From: an uncultured Corynebacterium sp.
GTDB lineage: Bacteria > Actinomycetota > Actinomycetes > Mycobacteriales > Mycobacteriaceae
DNA length: 64,000 bases
Assembly: GCF_946222305.1 (NCBI RefSeq)
Contig: NZ_CAMIHZ010000006.1
Coordinates: 52,007 to 116,006 of the forward strand
Direction of reading: 5' to 3'
Under the pieces are notes generated by a model. That model was not told the DNA's origin. It saw only the letters and a program-made list of their open reading frames with translations, and made no database searches. Shown here in pieces: positions 37,329 to 46,774 of the stretch (its first letter is position 1; each line of letters begins with the position of its first letter). Both the position numbers and the translations under genes were made by a program.

Positions 37329-38525
37329 GTCGCTGTCACTACGGTGGCAGCCTTTCATTGAGGCCCGGTTCAGCCGGACTTCTCCGCACTGTACGACGCC
37401 AGTCGCTGTCACTACGGTGGCAGCCTTTCATTGAGGCCAGTTCACTTTCGCCCTGAACGTGTTCATGTCCATGGTCGCTGTCACTACGGTGGCAGCCTTT
37501 CATTGAGGCGTCGAAGCACACAGCGAAGACGAAGCCGAAGGAATCGCCGTCGCTGTCACTACGGTGGCAGCCTTTCATTGAGGCTTCCTTTAGCTGCTTC
37601 ATCGTGAGGTACACATTTACGTCGCTGTCACTACGGTGGCAGCCTTTCATTGAGGCCTTGACCGTATAGAGAAAAGTACACGCCTCAATATCAAGGTCGC
37701 TGTCACTACGGTGGCAGCCTTTCATTGAGGCTGGGAGGTCACATGGGATGCGACGACCTACCACAGGTCGCTGTCACTACGGTGGCAGCCTTTCATTGAG
37801 GCGGCCACAAACCGCCAGCTTCTGGAAGAGATCAATCGTCGTCGCTGTCACTACGGTGGCAGCCTTTCATTGAGGCGAGGGCGAGGATGGCGAGTGGACC
37901 CTGATTGGCACCGAGTCGCTGTCACTACGGTGGCAGCCTTTCATTGAGGCGTCCGATAAGCCCGTGAAAGGTGCCCCTGCTCCTGTGTCGCTGTCACTAC
38001 GGTGGCAGCCTTTCATTGAGGCTGGCAGCACCGCCACGATCTTCATTAGGCCGGATGGGTCGCTGTCACTACGGTGGCAGCCTTTCATTGAGGCGGGTAA
38101 GGGTTGGGTGGTGACCGCCGATGGCCGGGTCGCTGTCACTACGGTGGCAGCCTTTCATTGAGGCGCTTGACGTGAAACGGTAGCGTAGTTATGTGTCGGT
38201 CGCTGTCACTACGGTGGCAGCCTTTCATTGAGGCAACTGCTTCACAGGTACGCATCCATTTCCCCGCGCTGTCGCTGTCACTACGGTGGCAGCCTTTCAT
38301 TGAGGCCCGACTCAGCAGCAGGCTTCTCCAAACGCTCAGCAAAGTCGCTGTCACTACGGTGGCAGCCTTTCATTGAGGCCGCATCGGTGGTCCTGGAGCA
38401 GGTGCTCACGTGGCGTGGGTCGCTGTCACTACGGTGGCAGCCTTTCATTGAGGCGCCGGTTATCCCGCTTGCGAGGTCATGAAACCTGGGTCGCTGTCAC
38501 TACGGTGGCAGCCTTTCATTGAGGC

Positions 38526-38586
38526 CCGGTGCCGTCATCCTTTCATTGAGGCCCGGTGCCGTCATCACCTTGGACCGAATCGGAGA
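38526..38586 (+). repeat. Aberrant 61-nt spacer with partial repeat inside (first copy)
   Basis: The spacer contains the last 14 nt of the repeat (CCTTTCATTGAGGC) in its middle. It is explained by a 27-bp tandem duplication that covers those 14 nt plus the first 13 nt of an original 34-nt spacer. The inner repeat fragment lacks the hairpin and should not be cut by the Cas6-like domain. Confidence 0.95.
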
Positions 38587-38840
38587 GTCGCTGTCACTAC
38601 GGTGGCAGCCTTTCATTGAGGCTGGCGGCATTGCCATGGCAGTGGCTGGATTCACGGGTCGCTGTCACTACGGTGGCAGCCTTTCATTGAGGCGGGCCGT
38701 AGGGGCCGTCTAGGAGGTGGTTTTCTTCCGGTCGCTGTCACTACGGTGGCAGCCTTTCATTGAGGCTCCGCGTTGCTGATGGATCCGCGCTTCACGAAGG
38801 TGGAGTCGCTGTCACTACGGTGGCAGCCTTTCATTGAGGC

Positions 38841-38901
38841 CCGGTGCCGTCATCCTTTCATTGAGGCCCGGTGCCGTCATCACCTTGGACCGAATCGGAG
38901 A
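38841..38901 (+). repeat. Aberrant 61-nt spacer with partial repeat inside (second copy)
   Basis: Identical to 38526-38586 over its full length, four units further from the leader; neighbouring spacers differ. Confidence 0.95.
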
Positions 38902-39406
38902 GTCGCTGTCACTACGGTGGCAGCCTTTCATTGAGGCGCCAAATCGGCGCGCATAACGGAACGCAGCCATGCGGGGTCGCTGTCACTACGGTGGCAGCCT
39001 TTCATTGAGGCCAATATGCCCACCGGATTTCATCGCCTGCGTTGAAGTCGCTGTCACTACGGTGGCAGCCTTTCATTGAGGCGGATTGCGCGCAGTTGCT
39101 CCGACTCGAAGGCCTTGGGTCGCTGTCACTACGGTGGCAGCCTTTCATTGAGGCCATCCGGCAACGCCGGGTCCCTATGAGCCGCGAAGTCGCTGTCACT
39201 ACGGTGGCAGCCTTTCATTGAGGCCCCTTGGCACGCGCGCCGAGGTAGGGCGATAAGTTGGTCGCTGTCACTACGGTGGCAGCCTTTCATTGAGGCCGCA
39301 ACCCCACGGGGGATGTGTTCATCACTCGCCAGGGTCGCTGTCACTACGGTGACAGCCTTTCATTGAGGCCGGTGCACAGCACGCGGTGCTGTCCGGGAAC
39401 AGCAAG

Positions 39407-39442
39407 GTCATTGCTGCTTCGGTAACAGCCATCCATTGCGGG
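39407..39442 (+). repeat. Decayed 41st CRISPR repeat
   Basis: Aligned without gaps, this 36-nt stretch matches the repeat at 24 positions, including GTC at the start, CGGT in the loop, CAGCC and CATTG. It lies 37 nt after the last good repeat, exactly one spacer length. It is best read as an old leader-distal repeat that has decayed. Confidence 0.8.
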
Positions 39443-39668
39443 TAACCAGTCGTGAGTTTCTTCAGTTATCGAGCGTGCAGTTGGAGGCAAAGCTTGAGAT
39501 TGCCATCTCAGATCACAAATCGGGAACCACATTTTAGGAAGCCACTCTCAAACGAAATAACCCGTGTCGAATTGGGTAAATCACGGGAGACTCTAAATCA
39601 CCCTCAGATAGGGGTGTAATGCGAAGGCTGAAGATATTGCAGATCGACAGATGCCAAAGAAAAAAGCT

Positions 39669-39739
39669 CTCCCACCAGGACTCGAACCTAGAATGACGGT
39701 ACCAAAAACCGTAGTGTTGCCAATTACACCATGGGAGAA
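39669..39739 (-). tRNA. tRNA-Gln (anticodon TTG)
   Basis: On the minus strand the cloverleaf is complete: acceptor TCTCCCA/TGGGAGA, D-stem GTGT/ACAC, anticodon stem ACGGT/ACCGT around the loop TTTTGGT with anticodon TTG, and T-arm CTAGG-TTCGAGT-CCTGG. CCA is not encoded. AGC followed by six T comes just after it and would end the transcript. Confidence 0.96.
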
Positions 39740-39841
39740 CGCACGAAACTACAAAGTTTCGCTGTGCATGGGACACAATACCCCACGAGCCTTAGGGGTA
39801 GAAAACTGGGTTGTCTGAGTGCCTCGCTACACTGGGCAATC

Positions 39842-42800
39842 ATGAGTTCCAAGACCTCCGGTTCACCTTCCGGCACTTCCGCACCCGCACTATCTGGCCT
39901 GCTCAAAGCGGTAAGCCAGGACTCGAAGCTGCGCGGAGTCGTGGCGCATATCGGGGATAAGACTCTTCACATGCAAGGCCCCGAGGGGGTATGGCCTTTC
40001 GCAGTCGGCGCAGTAGCTAGCCAAGCCCCGGTCCTCGTCGTCACCGCCACTGGCCGTCAAGCGCAAGACCTTTCGGCGATGCTCAAGGCCATGGTCGGCG
40101 ATGCCGTCGAAATGTTCCCCGCCTGGGAAACCTTGCCGCACGAGCGACTTTCCCCCGGCGTAGAAACGGTCGCCACTCGTATGCGGGTGCTGCGGCGCCT
40201 GCGTCAGGGTTTTGATACCGACGCCACCTCGGGACGAAAGGAAAACCCCTCTGAACTGCGGATTGTGGTGGCCTCGGCCCGCGCGGTGCTGCAGCCGGTG
40301 CAGGAAAACTTGGGCGATATCGAGCCGATCCGATTGGTGGAGGGCGAGGAAGTCAGTTTCGACACACTGCCTGAACGGCTCGTGGAACTCGGTTACACCC
40401 ATGTCGATGTCGTCGCTAAGCGTGGCCACTTCGCTATCCGCGGTGGCATCGTAGATATTTTCCCCGCCACGGAGGAACTCCCCGTGCGCGTGGACTTCTG
40501 GGGTGATGAAATTTCGGAGGTGCGTGCCTTCAGCGTGGGTGATCAGCGCACCATTCCCAATCTCAACCCCGAAGCGGTCATGGTGTACCCGTGCCGTGAG
40601 TTGTTGCTGACTGACGCGGTCCGTGACAAAGCCACCCAGCTGGCCCGAGAACACGCGAGCAATGCAGAGCTGGCAGAGCTGTTCGACAAAATCAGTCAGA
40701 AAATTTCCGTGCAGGGCATGGAAGCACTCATCCCGGCCCTGCGGACCTCGGAGCTGGTGACCTTGCCAGCGCTCATGCCGGAGGGCACCCATACGATCGT
40801 GACCACACCGGCAGCGGTGAAGCGCCGCGCGGTGGACCTCGCAGAAACCGGCAAGCAGTTCATGGAAGCCGGTTGGGAAGTCGCTGCCATGGGTGGATCC
40901 ATGCCCCTCGACGGTGTGGCGTACCTGTCGTTGGAGGGGCTGCAGCAAGTCCAGGTGAAGCTCGGCCGCCCGTGGTGGACATTGTCGCCCGTGGGCGTGG
41001 CCGACTTCGGAGAAGCCGATGCATCGGAATCCGAGGGCACTGGGGTTCTGGACGATGACGTGCTGAGTTTGGACTACGCCCCAGCTCCCACCCCTCGTGG
41101 TGACATGGAAGCCATTGGTGCGGTGATGGCAGATATCCGTAAACGGGTGGAATCTGGCGGTCGTGTGGCATTCGCCGCACCCACCCCGGCCGTGGCCGCG
41201 CGTATGGTGCGTCGCTTCAAGGAGGCGGGGATCGCGGTCGAACCGATTGGCGTCGATCTAACAGGCGCCCGCGGCCTAGGGCGCCTACCGAAACCTAAGC
41301 ACACCACCGCCGACGAGCCAGCCCCACACCAAGTCAGCATTTACCACGCGGTATGCCACCAGGGTTTGGACTTCCCGTTCGCCGGCGACGATAAGCACTC
41401 CAGCCTGCTGTTCCTCACCGAAACGGACCTGACGGGTAACCGCGTGGATGCCAAAGCCACTGGTAAACGCAAACCCGCGAAGAAGCGCAACCGGGTGGAT
41501 CCGCTGGCTCTAGACCCGGGCGATCTGGTGGTCCACGATTCTCACGGCATCGGCAAGTTCGTGAGGATGGAGGAACGCACGATTGGGAAGGGAGCCGATG
41601 CCTCCCGCCGTGAATACCTCGTCCTCGAATACGCGCCCAGTAAACGCGGAGGGCCGGGCGACCAGCTGTACGTGCCCATGGATCAGCTGGACATGCTCTC
41701 CCGATATGTCGGCGGCGAAAAGCCCGCGTTGTCCAAGATGGGTGGCGCGGATTGGAAGAACACCAAGCGCAAGGCCCGCGGTGCAGTCCGCGAAATCGCG
41801 GGTGAGCTGGTGCAGCTCTACGCCACTCGCCAAGCCGCGCCGGGCTATGCGTTTGGGGCAGACACCCCGTGGCAACGCGAGATGGAAGAGGCGTTCCCGT
41901 ACACGGAAACCGAAGACCAGTTCAATGCCATCGAAGCCGTGAAGGCTGACATGGAAAAGCCCGTGCCGATGGACCGCGTGATCGTCGGCGATGTGGGGTA
42001 CGGCAAAACCGAAGTCGCGGTGCGCGCAGCGTTCAAGGCCGTGCAATCCGGTAAGCAAGTTGCGGTGCTCGTGCCCACTACGCTGCTGGCGCAGCAGCAC
42101 TTCAACACGTTCACCGAGCGTATGCAGGATTTCCCCACGAACGTCCGCGAACTATCGCGATTCACCACGCCCGCAGAATCCCGCGAGGTAATCAAGGCCA
42201 TGGCGGACGGAGATGTCGATATCGTCATTGGCACGCACCGTTTGCTGCAAACCGGTATTCAGTGGAAAAACTTGGGCCTGGTCATTGTCGATGAGGAGCA
42301 GCGATTTGGCGTCGAGCATAAAGAACACATCAAATCGCTGCGCACGCACGTTGATGTGCTGACGATGTCCGCCACCCCAATCCCACGAACCTTGGAAATG
42401 TCCATGGCTGGGATTCGCGAAATGTCCATAATCCTCACCCCGCCGCAAGATCGTCATCCGGTGCTGACGTACGTCGGCCAGCAGGAGGATAAGCATGTCG
42501 CAGCTGCTATTCGGCGCGAGCTGCTGCGCGATGGTCAGGTGTTCTACGTGCACAATCGCGTGAAGACCATCGAGCGGGCCGCTGCGGATCTGCGCAGGTT
42601 GGTGCCAGAAGCGCGCGTGGTGGTTGCCCACGGACAAATGAGCGAGGAGCAGCTGGAAACCACGGTGAAGGGATTCTGGGATCGAGAATTCGACGTGCTG
42701 GTATGCACCACCATCGTCGAAACGGGTCTGGATATCGCCAACGCGAACACCTTGATCGTGGAAAACGCCCACCACATGGGACTTTCGCAGCTACACCAGC

Positions 42801-43609
42801 TGCGTGGTCGCGTGGGCCGTTCCCACGAACGCGGATACGCGTACTTCCTATATCCACCGGGGGAGGTGCTCACGGAAACTTCCTACGACCGGTTGACCAC
42901 GATTGCGCAGAACAACGATCTCGGTGCCGGTATGGCAGTGGCGATGAAGGACCTGGAAATGCGTGGCGCCGGCAACGTGCTGGGTGCCGAGCAGTCCGGG
43001 CACATAGCGGGCGTGGGCTTCGACCTCTACGTGCGCCTGGTTGGCGAGGCCGTGGAAGCCTTCCGCGCGATGGCCGATGGCAAGGTCGTTGACGGCACGG
43101 AAGAAGAGAAGAAAGAAATCCGCATTGACCTTCCCGTCGATGCGCACATCCCGGTTGAATACGTCGCCAGCGAGCGGCTGCGCTTGGAGGCTTACCGCAA
43201 GTTCGCCTCCGCGGAAGACAATGCCGAAATCGCCAAGGTTCTGGAGGAACTGCGGGACCGCTACGGTCAACCCGGCCCAGAAATCGACATGCTCGCGGCG
43301 CTGTCGCGGCTGCGGTTGCTATGCCGTGACCTCAGGGTCACAGAGGTGGTGGCTGTGGGATCGAAGATCAGCTTCAGTCCTATCCAACTGGAGGATTCGG
43401 GGCAGGTGCGACTCAAGCGGTTGTTCCCTGCGGCGAACTACCGGGCGACCACGAAGGTTGTGTTGGTTCCGGCGCCGAAGAAGGGTGCGGGAATGCGCGC
43501 CGTTCCGCTGCGTGAAATGGAATTGGTGCAGTGGGTTGCCGATGCCTTGACTCAGCTGGCTGGTCTTCCTTCTCGTGATATGAGTGGAGCTGAAACGACA
43601 AGCGGGTAA
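39842..43609 (+). CDS. mfd: Transcription-repair coupling factor
   Basis: Mfd removes RNA polymerase stalled at DNA lesions and recruits UvrA. The 1255-aa protein has UvrB-like N-terminal domains (MFPAWETLPHERLSP, HFAIRGGIVDIFP), the RNA polymerase-interacting tudor-like domain (DPGDLVVHDSHGIGKF, about residue 560), the RecG-like translocase (GDVGYGKTEVAVRAAF, DEEQRFGVEHKE, TATPIPRTLEMS) and the C-terminal TRCF domain. TACACT (39828-39833) ends 8 nt before ATG 39842 and matches the leaderless pattern; the frame is open upstream to 39731, overlapping the tRNA, which is not a plausible start. The segment about 390-520 is poorly conserved in appearance. Confidence 0.97.
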   Translation: MSSKTSGSPSGTSAPALSGLLKAVSQDSKLRGVVAHIGDKTLHMQGPEGVWPFAVGAVASQAPVLVVTATGRQAQDLSAMLKAMVGDAVEMFPAWETLPHERLSPGVETVATRMRVLRRLRQGFDTDATSGRKENPSELRIVVASARAVLQPVQENLGDIEPIRLVEGEEVSFDTLPERLVELGYTHVDVVAKRGHFAIRGGIVDIFPATEELPVRVDFWGDEISEVRAFSVGDQRTIPNLNPEAVMVYPCRELLLTDAVRDKATQLAREHASNAELAELFDKISQKISVQGMEALIPALRTSELVTLPALMPEGTHTIVTTPAAVKRRAVDLAETGKQFMEAGWEVAAMGGSMPLDGVAYLSLEGLQQVQVKLGRPWWTLSPVGVADFGEADASESEGTGVLDDDVLSLDYAPAPTPRGDMEAIGAVMADIRKRVESGGRVAFAAPTPAVAARMVRRFKEAGIAVEPIGVDLTGARGLGRLPKPKHTTADEPAPHQVSIYHAVCHQGLDFPFAGDDKHSSLLFLTETDLTGNRVDAKATGKRKPAKKRNRVDPLALDPGDLVVHDSHGIGKFVRMEERTIGKGADASRREYLVLEYAPSKRGGPGDQLYVPMDQLDMLSRYVGGEKPALSKMGGADWKNTKRKARGAVREIAGELVQLYATRQAAPGYAFGADTPWQREMEEAFPYTETEDQFNAIEAVKADMEKPVPMDRVIVGDVGYGKTEVAVRAAFKAVQSGKQVAVLVPTTLLAQQHFNTFTERMQDFPTNVRELSRFTTPAESREVIKAMADGDVDIVIGTHRLLQTGIQWKNLGLVIVDEEQRFGVEHKEHIKSLRTHVDVLTMSATPIPRTLEMSMAGIREMSIILTPPQDRHPVLTYVGQQEDKHVAAAIRRELLRDGQVFYVHNRVKTIERAAADLRRLVPEARVVVAHGQMSEEQLETTVKGFWDREFDVLVCTTIVETGLDIANANTLIVENAHHMGLSQLHQLRGRVGRSHERGYAYFLYPPGEVLTETSYDRLTTIAQNNDLGAGMAVAMKDLEMRGAGNVLGAEQSGHIAGVGFDLYVRLVGEAVEAFRAMADGKVVDGTEEEKKEIRIDLPVDAHIPVEYVASERLRLEAYRKFASAEDNAEIAKVLEELRDRYGQPGPEIDMLAALSRLRLLCRDLRVTEVVAVGSKISFSPIQLEDSGQVRLKRLFPAANYRATTKVVLVPAPKKGAGMRAVPLREMELVQWVADALTQLAGLPSRDMSGAETTSG

Positions 43610-43620
43610 TATCTAACCCT

Positions 43621-44994
43621 ATGTCTGTGATTCTGCTGGACCCAAGATTCCCCGCGATGATTCCGGTCGAGGCTGTGTCCCACTTGCGGGGCGATGTCTC
43701 CTACACCGAAGAAGTACCGGTGCGCGTGCGTTGGGTCATTGCCGATTTGGGTGGCCACACGGTTGCTGAATCGGATGTTCTGGTCACGACGGACATCGCC
43801 AACGAGGCGGTTCGTAAGCGCCTGGACAAGAACGAAGACCTCATCAAGGCTCCTAGCCTCGTCGTGGAAATGGAGCCGAACAAGCAGCTCGAAGCTGGTT
43901 CTTCTAACGCAGAATCCACCCAGCACGCCGATGCTGACGCCCAGTCCGCCGCAGCCAGCCACGCCACGCCGACCACCGAGTCGCACAATGCCAGCGCCAC
44001 CACCCGTGGAGCGACGATGCCTTCGCCGCAAGCTGTTGCCGCTGGGAAGTCAGGCTCTACTTCTACGGCTACATCTACCTCTTCCACCGACGCCAACGAG
44101 GTCACGCATTCGGGCGCGGGCTTTGTGGACGGTGAGATTGTCGGCACCGATGAGCACACGGTGGCTGTCGCAGGTTTGCGCCGTACCACTCGAACTGAAG
44201 TGCCGGCTTCGGTCATGGACGAAATGGAAGACGCCGTCGCGCTTATGGCTCGCGCGCTGCGCCAAGGTGAGTGGGAGCAAGCCATGACCCACCGCACGCT
44301 CATGGAGTTTTTGCGCCAAGAAACCGCAGAGCTCGGCAGCGTTGTAGAAGCAGTGGAGGAGTACTCCGCGAAGAGCAAGGACAACAAGGCTCCGCAATGG
44401 CTGGAGCAAGAACTGTGCCAGGAGCTGTCGGATGTGCTGCTTCAGGTACTTTTCCACGCCGAGATCGCCAACCGTCGCGGAGCTTTCGATATCGGGCATG
44501 TTTCCGGTGCTTTCGTCGCCAAGATGCGTTCCCGCGCGCCGTATCTGTTCGAACAGGTTGAGCGCGATGTGCCACGCACCGAACAGGATCGTCTGTGGGC
44601 CGAAGGCAAGCGCAAGGAACGCGCCGCCAAGTTGGAGCGTTTGGGGGAGCCGTACCGAAACTTCCTCAAGGACAAGGACGCGCCCGCCCAAGCGACGCAG
44701 AACTACCAGCAGCCCCAGTCAGCACCGGCCAGCGAGCAAACCCAGCCAGCGCATTCTCGCCAGCAGGCACAGCAAGCAGCTCCACAGGTGGCTTCGGCGC
44801 TGGTGGAGGCTGAAAATGTTATCCGCCGCGCCCGTCAGATGGGCCTGCCGGATTCGAAGATCCCCACCGATATCCGCTTCCCGATGGTCGGACTGGAACT
44901 CGACGAACCCGGTGAGGCGGATCGCCGTCTGTTGGATGCGGTTCGCGCATTCCACCAGCAACTTGACGACACGGGCGGGGCTCCGCGTTCTTAG
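43621..44994 (+). CDS. mazG: MazG-family nucleoside triphosphate pyrophosphohydrolase with extra N-terminal domain
   Basis: MazG hydrolyses NTPs to NMPs and pyrophosphate, cleaning the pool or lowering (p)ppGpp. The MazG domain spans roughly residues 200-345: EQAMTHRTLMEFLRQETAEL, the EExxE-like helix, and ELCQELSDVLLQVLFHAEIA with the ExxD metal motif. The first 85 residues form a separate domain (SVILLDPRFPAMIPVEAV) and about 90 residues of Ala/Ser/Thr linker follow. A Gln/Ala-rich tail leads to a C-terminal helical segment (ALVEAENVIRRARQMG). The whole is 457 aa against about 260-330 for most MazG. TAATAT at 43607-43612 ends 8 nt before ATG (leaderless). It follows mfd by 11 nt. Confidence 0.85.
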   Translation: MSVILLDPRFPAMIPVEAVSHLRGDVSYTEEVPVRVRWVIADLGGHTVAESDVLVTTDIANEAVRKRLDKNEDLIKAPSLVVEMEPNKQLEAGSSNAESTQHADADAQSAAASHATPTTESHNASATTRGATMPSPQAVAAGKSGSTSTATSTSSTDANEVTHSGAGFVDGEIVGTDEHTVAVAGLRRTTRTEVPASVMDEMEDAVALMARALRQGEWEQAMTHRTLMEFLRQETAELGSVVEAVEEYSAKSKDNKAPQWLEQELCQELSDVLLQVLFHAEIANRRGAFDIGHVSGAFVAKMRSRAPYLFEQVERDVPRTEQDRLWAEGKRKERAAKLERLGEPYRNFLKDKDAPAQATQNYQQPQSAPASEQTQPAHSRQQAQQAAPQVASALVEAENVIRRARQMGLPDSKIPTDIRFPMVGLELDEPGEADRRLLDAVRAFHQQLDDTGGAPRS

Positions 44995-45090
44995 CGAGAG
45001 GGACGAGCGTCTGAAGATGAGGACGCGCGCTAGGCCAAGGGCTCGCATGCCTAAGGAGGAGTACCCTCGCCTAGTTGAGAATGCGGAGAA

Positions 45091-45948
45091 CTAGCGAGGG
45101 ATACGGATGCGCCACAGCACTCCTTCGCGCGGACCACACAGGTAAACCAGCGCGAAGATCAGCGCCTGGGTCAACACGATCGATCCACCGGTCGAAACAT
45201 CCCACGCGAAGCTCGCGGCAATCCCAATCACGCAGCTCAGCCACGCCAGCAGGGGGCTCACCACCAGCATCACCCCGAATCGCTGCGTGAGTAAATACGC
45301 CGTCGCTCCGGGCGTAATCAGCATCGCGACCACCAGAATCACACCCACTGCTTGCGCAGATGCGACGACCACGCACGCCAGGCACAGCAGCACAATCCAC
45401 CGTATAAATTCCGTGTGAAAACCCAAGGTCGCGGCATGGTTGGCGTCAAAGGCCCAAAGAGTCAAAGCCCGGCGCGCCAGAAGCATCACCGCAAACGCCA
45501 CGCCACCGAACCCCAAGACCTGCAACAATGCTGGTTGGCTGATGCCCAAGAGGTTTCCGAACAAGATCTCCTGCAGATGAGTGCCGGTCGGCGAGATCGT
45601 TACCAGCACCAACCCGAGCGCAAACATGCTGGTGAACGTGATTCCGATGACCGCATCCTCTCGCAGCGTGGTTCGCTTCCTAATCGTGCCCACCAACCCC
45701 ACGGCCACGATCGCCGCCACCAGAGCACCCACCGCGAAGGGAGCGCCCAGAAGGTACGCAATCACCACCCCGGGCAGCACCGCGTGCGAAATCGCATCGC
45801 CCAACAGCGACCAGCCCACTAGGACCAGCCAGCAACTTAGCAGCCCGGCCACGATCGCCATCACGCTCGCGGCCAGCAGCGCCCGTTGGATGAACTCGAA
45901 TTGAAACATCTCAATTACGGAAGCTGTGCTCATCGCCATCACGGGCAC
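45091..45948 (-). CDS. Metal ABC transporter permease (ABC-3 family)
   Basis: A hydrophobic 285-aa protein with about eight to nine membrane segments; FIQRALLAASVMAIVAGLLS, GDAISHAVLPGVVIAYLLG and AVGVILVVAMLITPGATAYLL are standard motifs of the Mn/Zn ABC-3 permeases. It is the third gene of the binding protein-ATPase-permease operon and overlaps the end of the ATPase by up to 38 nt (starts possible at 45948, 45939 or 45933). Metal type is inferred from the binding protein. Confidence 0.92.
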   Translation of the reverse strand: MPVMAMSTASVIEMFQFEFIQRALLAASVMAIVAGLLSCWLVLVGWSLLGDAISHAVLPGVVIAYLLGAPFAVGALVAAIVAVGLVGTIRKRTTLREDAVIGITFTSMFALGLVLVTISPTGTHLQEILFGNLLGISQPALLQVLGFGGVAFAVMLLARRALTLWAFDANHAATLGFHTEFIRWIVLLCLACVVVASAQAVGVILVVAMLITPGATAYLLTQRFGVMLVVSPLLAWLSCVIGIAASFAWDVSTGGSIVLTQALIFALVYLCGPREGVLWRIRIPR

Positions 45949-46774
45949 CTCCTGGTTTTCTTGGCTTGTTTTGTAGGTCGTATTCTTTTGGTCCGACGCC
46001 CCGCTGCACCCCGCTGAACGTCGCCAGCAGGTTGTCGTCGGTAAGGGTGACGTCGGAGGGGCCGTCCGCGACCACGCGCCGGTTCAGCATGACGACCTCA
46101 TCGCAGAACGTGGGCAGGTGGCCGATGTCGTGGGTCGCCACCAGCAGTGCCTTGCCTTGAGTGGCTAACGAGGTGAACAGGGTTGTCAGCCCGTCGCGAC
46201 TGGTGTTGTCCACTCCGGCGAATGGCTCGTCGAGCAGCAGCGTGCCCGCACCTTGGGCAATGCCTCGCGCGACGAAGACGCGTTTGCGCTGCCCGCCCGA
46301 AAGCTGGCCAATCTGCCTGTTGCGTAGGCCCTCGAGGTCCGCGATGCGCAGTGCATCCTCGATGGCGGCCTTGTCTTCTCCGGTGTGGCGGCCCAGCCAA
46401 CGCCCTCCGAAAAGTCCCCGCCGTGTGGGGTGGGCGTAACGCCCGGAGGCCACCACGTCTTCTACGGAGATCGGAAAGTTCCAGTCGACCGATTCGTGCT
46501 GGGGAACATAGGCAATGGCGCCGGGGGATTCATCGTGGCGGGTGATGGTGCCATGGAGTAGCGGAACTAAACCCATCATGGCTTTGAATAGGGTGGATTT
46601 GCCGGAGCCATTCGGGCCAATGAGAGCTTTGACGTGACCGTAGTGCACCGCGGTCGTGGCACGGTCGAGGGCCAGTGCGTTTTCACTCGGGTTGGTTCCA
46701 CCTTGGTAGGAGACCGTGACGCCGTCGACCTGGATAGCGACCTGAGCAGATGCGGTGTGGTTACTTGGCTGCAT
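45911..46774 (-). CDS. Metal ABC transporter ATP-binding protein
   Basis: A 287-aa ATPase with Walker A LIGPNGSGKST, Q-loop YVPQHESVDWNFP (the D-W-x-F-P after the Q-loop is usual in Mn/Zn ABC-3 systems), signature LSGGQRKRV, Walker B LLLDEPFAGVD and switch His in VATHD. Its ATG overlaps the end of the binding-protein gene by 14 nt; the permease begins before its stop. The three proteins form an import complex. Confidence 0.94.
   Translation of the reverse strand: MQPSNHTASAQVAIQVDGVTVSYQGGTNPSENALALDRATTAVHYGHVKALIGPNGSGKSTLFKAMMGLVPLLHGTITRHDESPGAIAYVPQHESVDWNFPISVEDVVASGRYAHPTRRGLFGGRWLGRHTGEDKAAIEDALRIADLEGLRNRQIGQLSGGQRKRVFVARGIAQGAGTLLLDEPFAGVDNTSRDGLTTLFTSLATQGKALLVATHDIGHLPTFCDEVVMLNRRVVADGPSDVTLTDDNLLATFSGVQRGVGPKEYDLQNKPRKPGGARDGDEHSFRN

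Larger units (their letters stand above)
36470..39369 (+). CRISPR. Type I-G CRISPR array, 40 repeats and 39 spacers
   Basis: Forty 36-nt repeats, all starting GTCGCTGTCAC and ending CATTGAGGC. The first is at 36470-36505, the last at 39334-39369. Thirty-nine are identical; the last differs by one G to A change. Spacers are 34-39 nt except two of 61 nt. GCTGTCAC and GTGGCAGC pair around a TACG loop, giving an 8-bp hairpin with a cUACGg tetraloop and one G-U pair, and leaving an ATTGAGGC-type 3' end like the ATTGAAAC handle of many type I repeats. The length and near-perfect repeats argue for an active or recently active array. Open frames across it on both strands are artefacts of the 36-nt period. 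Confidence 0.98.

Noticed and set aside
36719..39344. Open frames on both strands across the CRISPR array with repeated peptides such as SLSLRWQPFIEA and ASMKGCHRSDSD
   Set aside because: They are translations of the 36-nt repeat, whose length is a multiple of three; no ribosome binding sites and no spacer-level coding signal.
39890..40948. Antisense frame (352 codons) opposite mfd, and similar ones opposite the ABC-F gene and the HIBYL-CoA hydrolase gene
   Set aside because: High-GC codon bias keeps complementary frames open; composition is His/Arg/Cys-rich and there is no family likeness.
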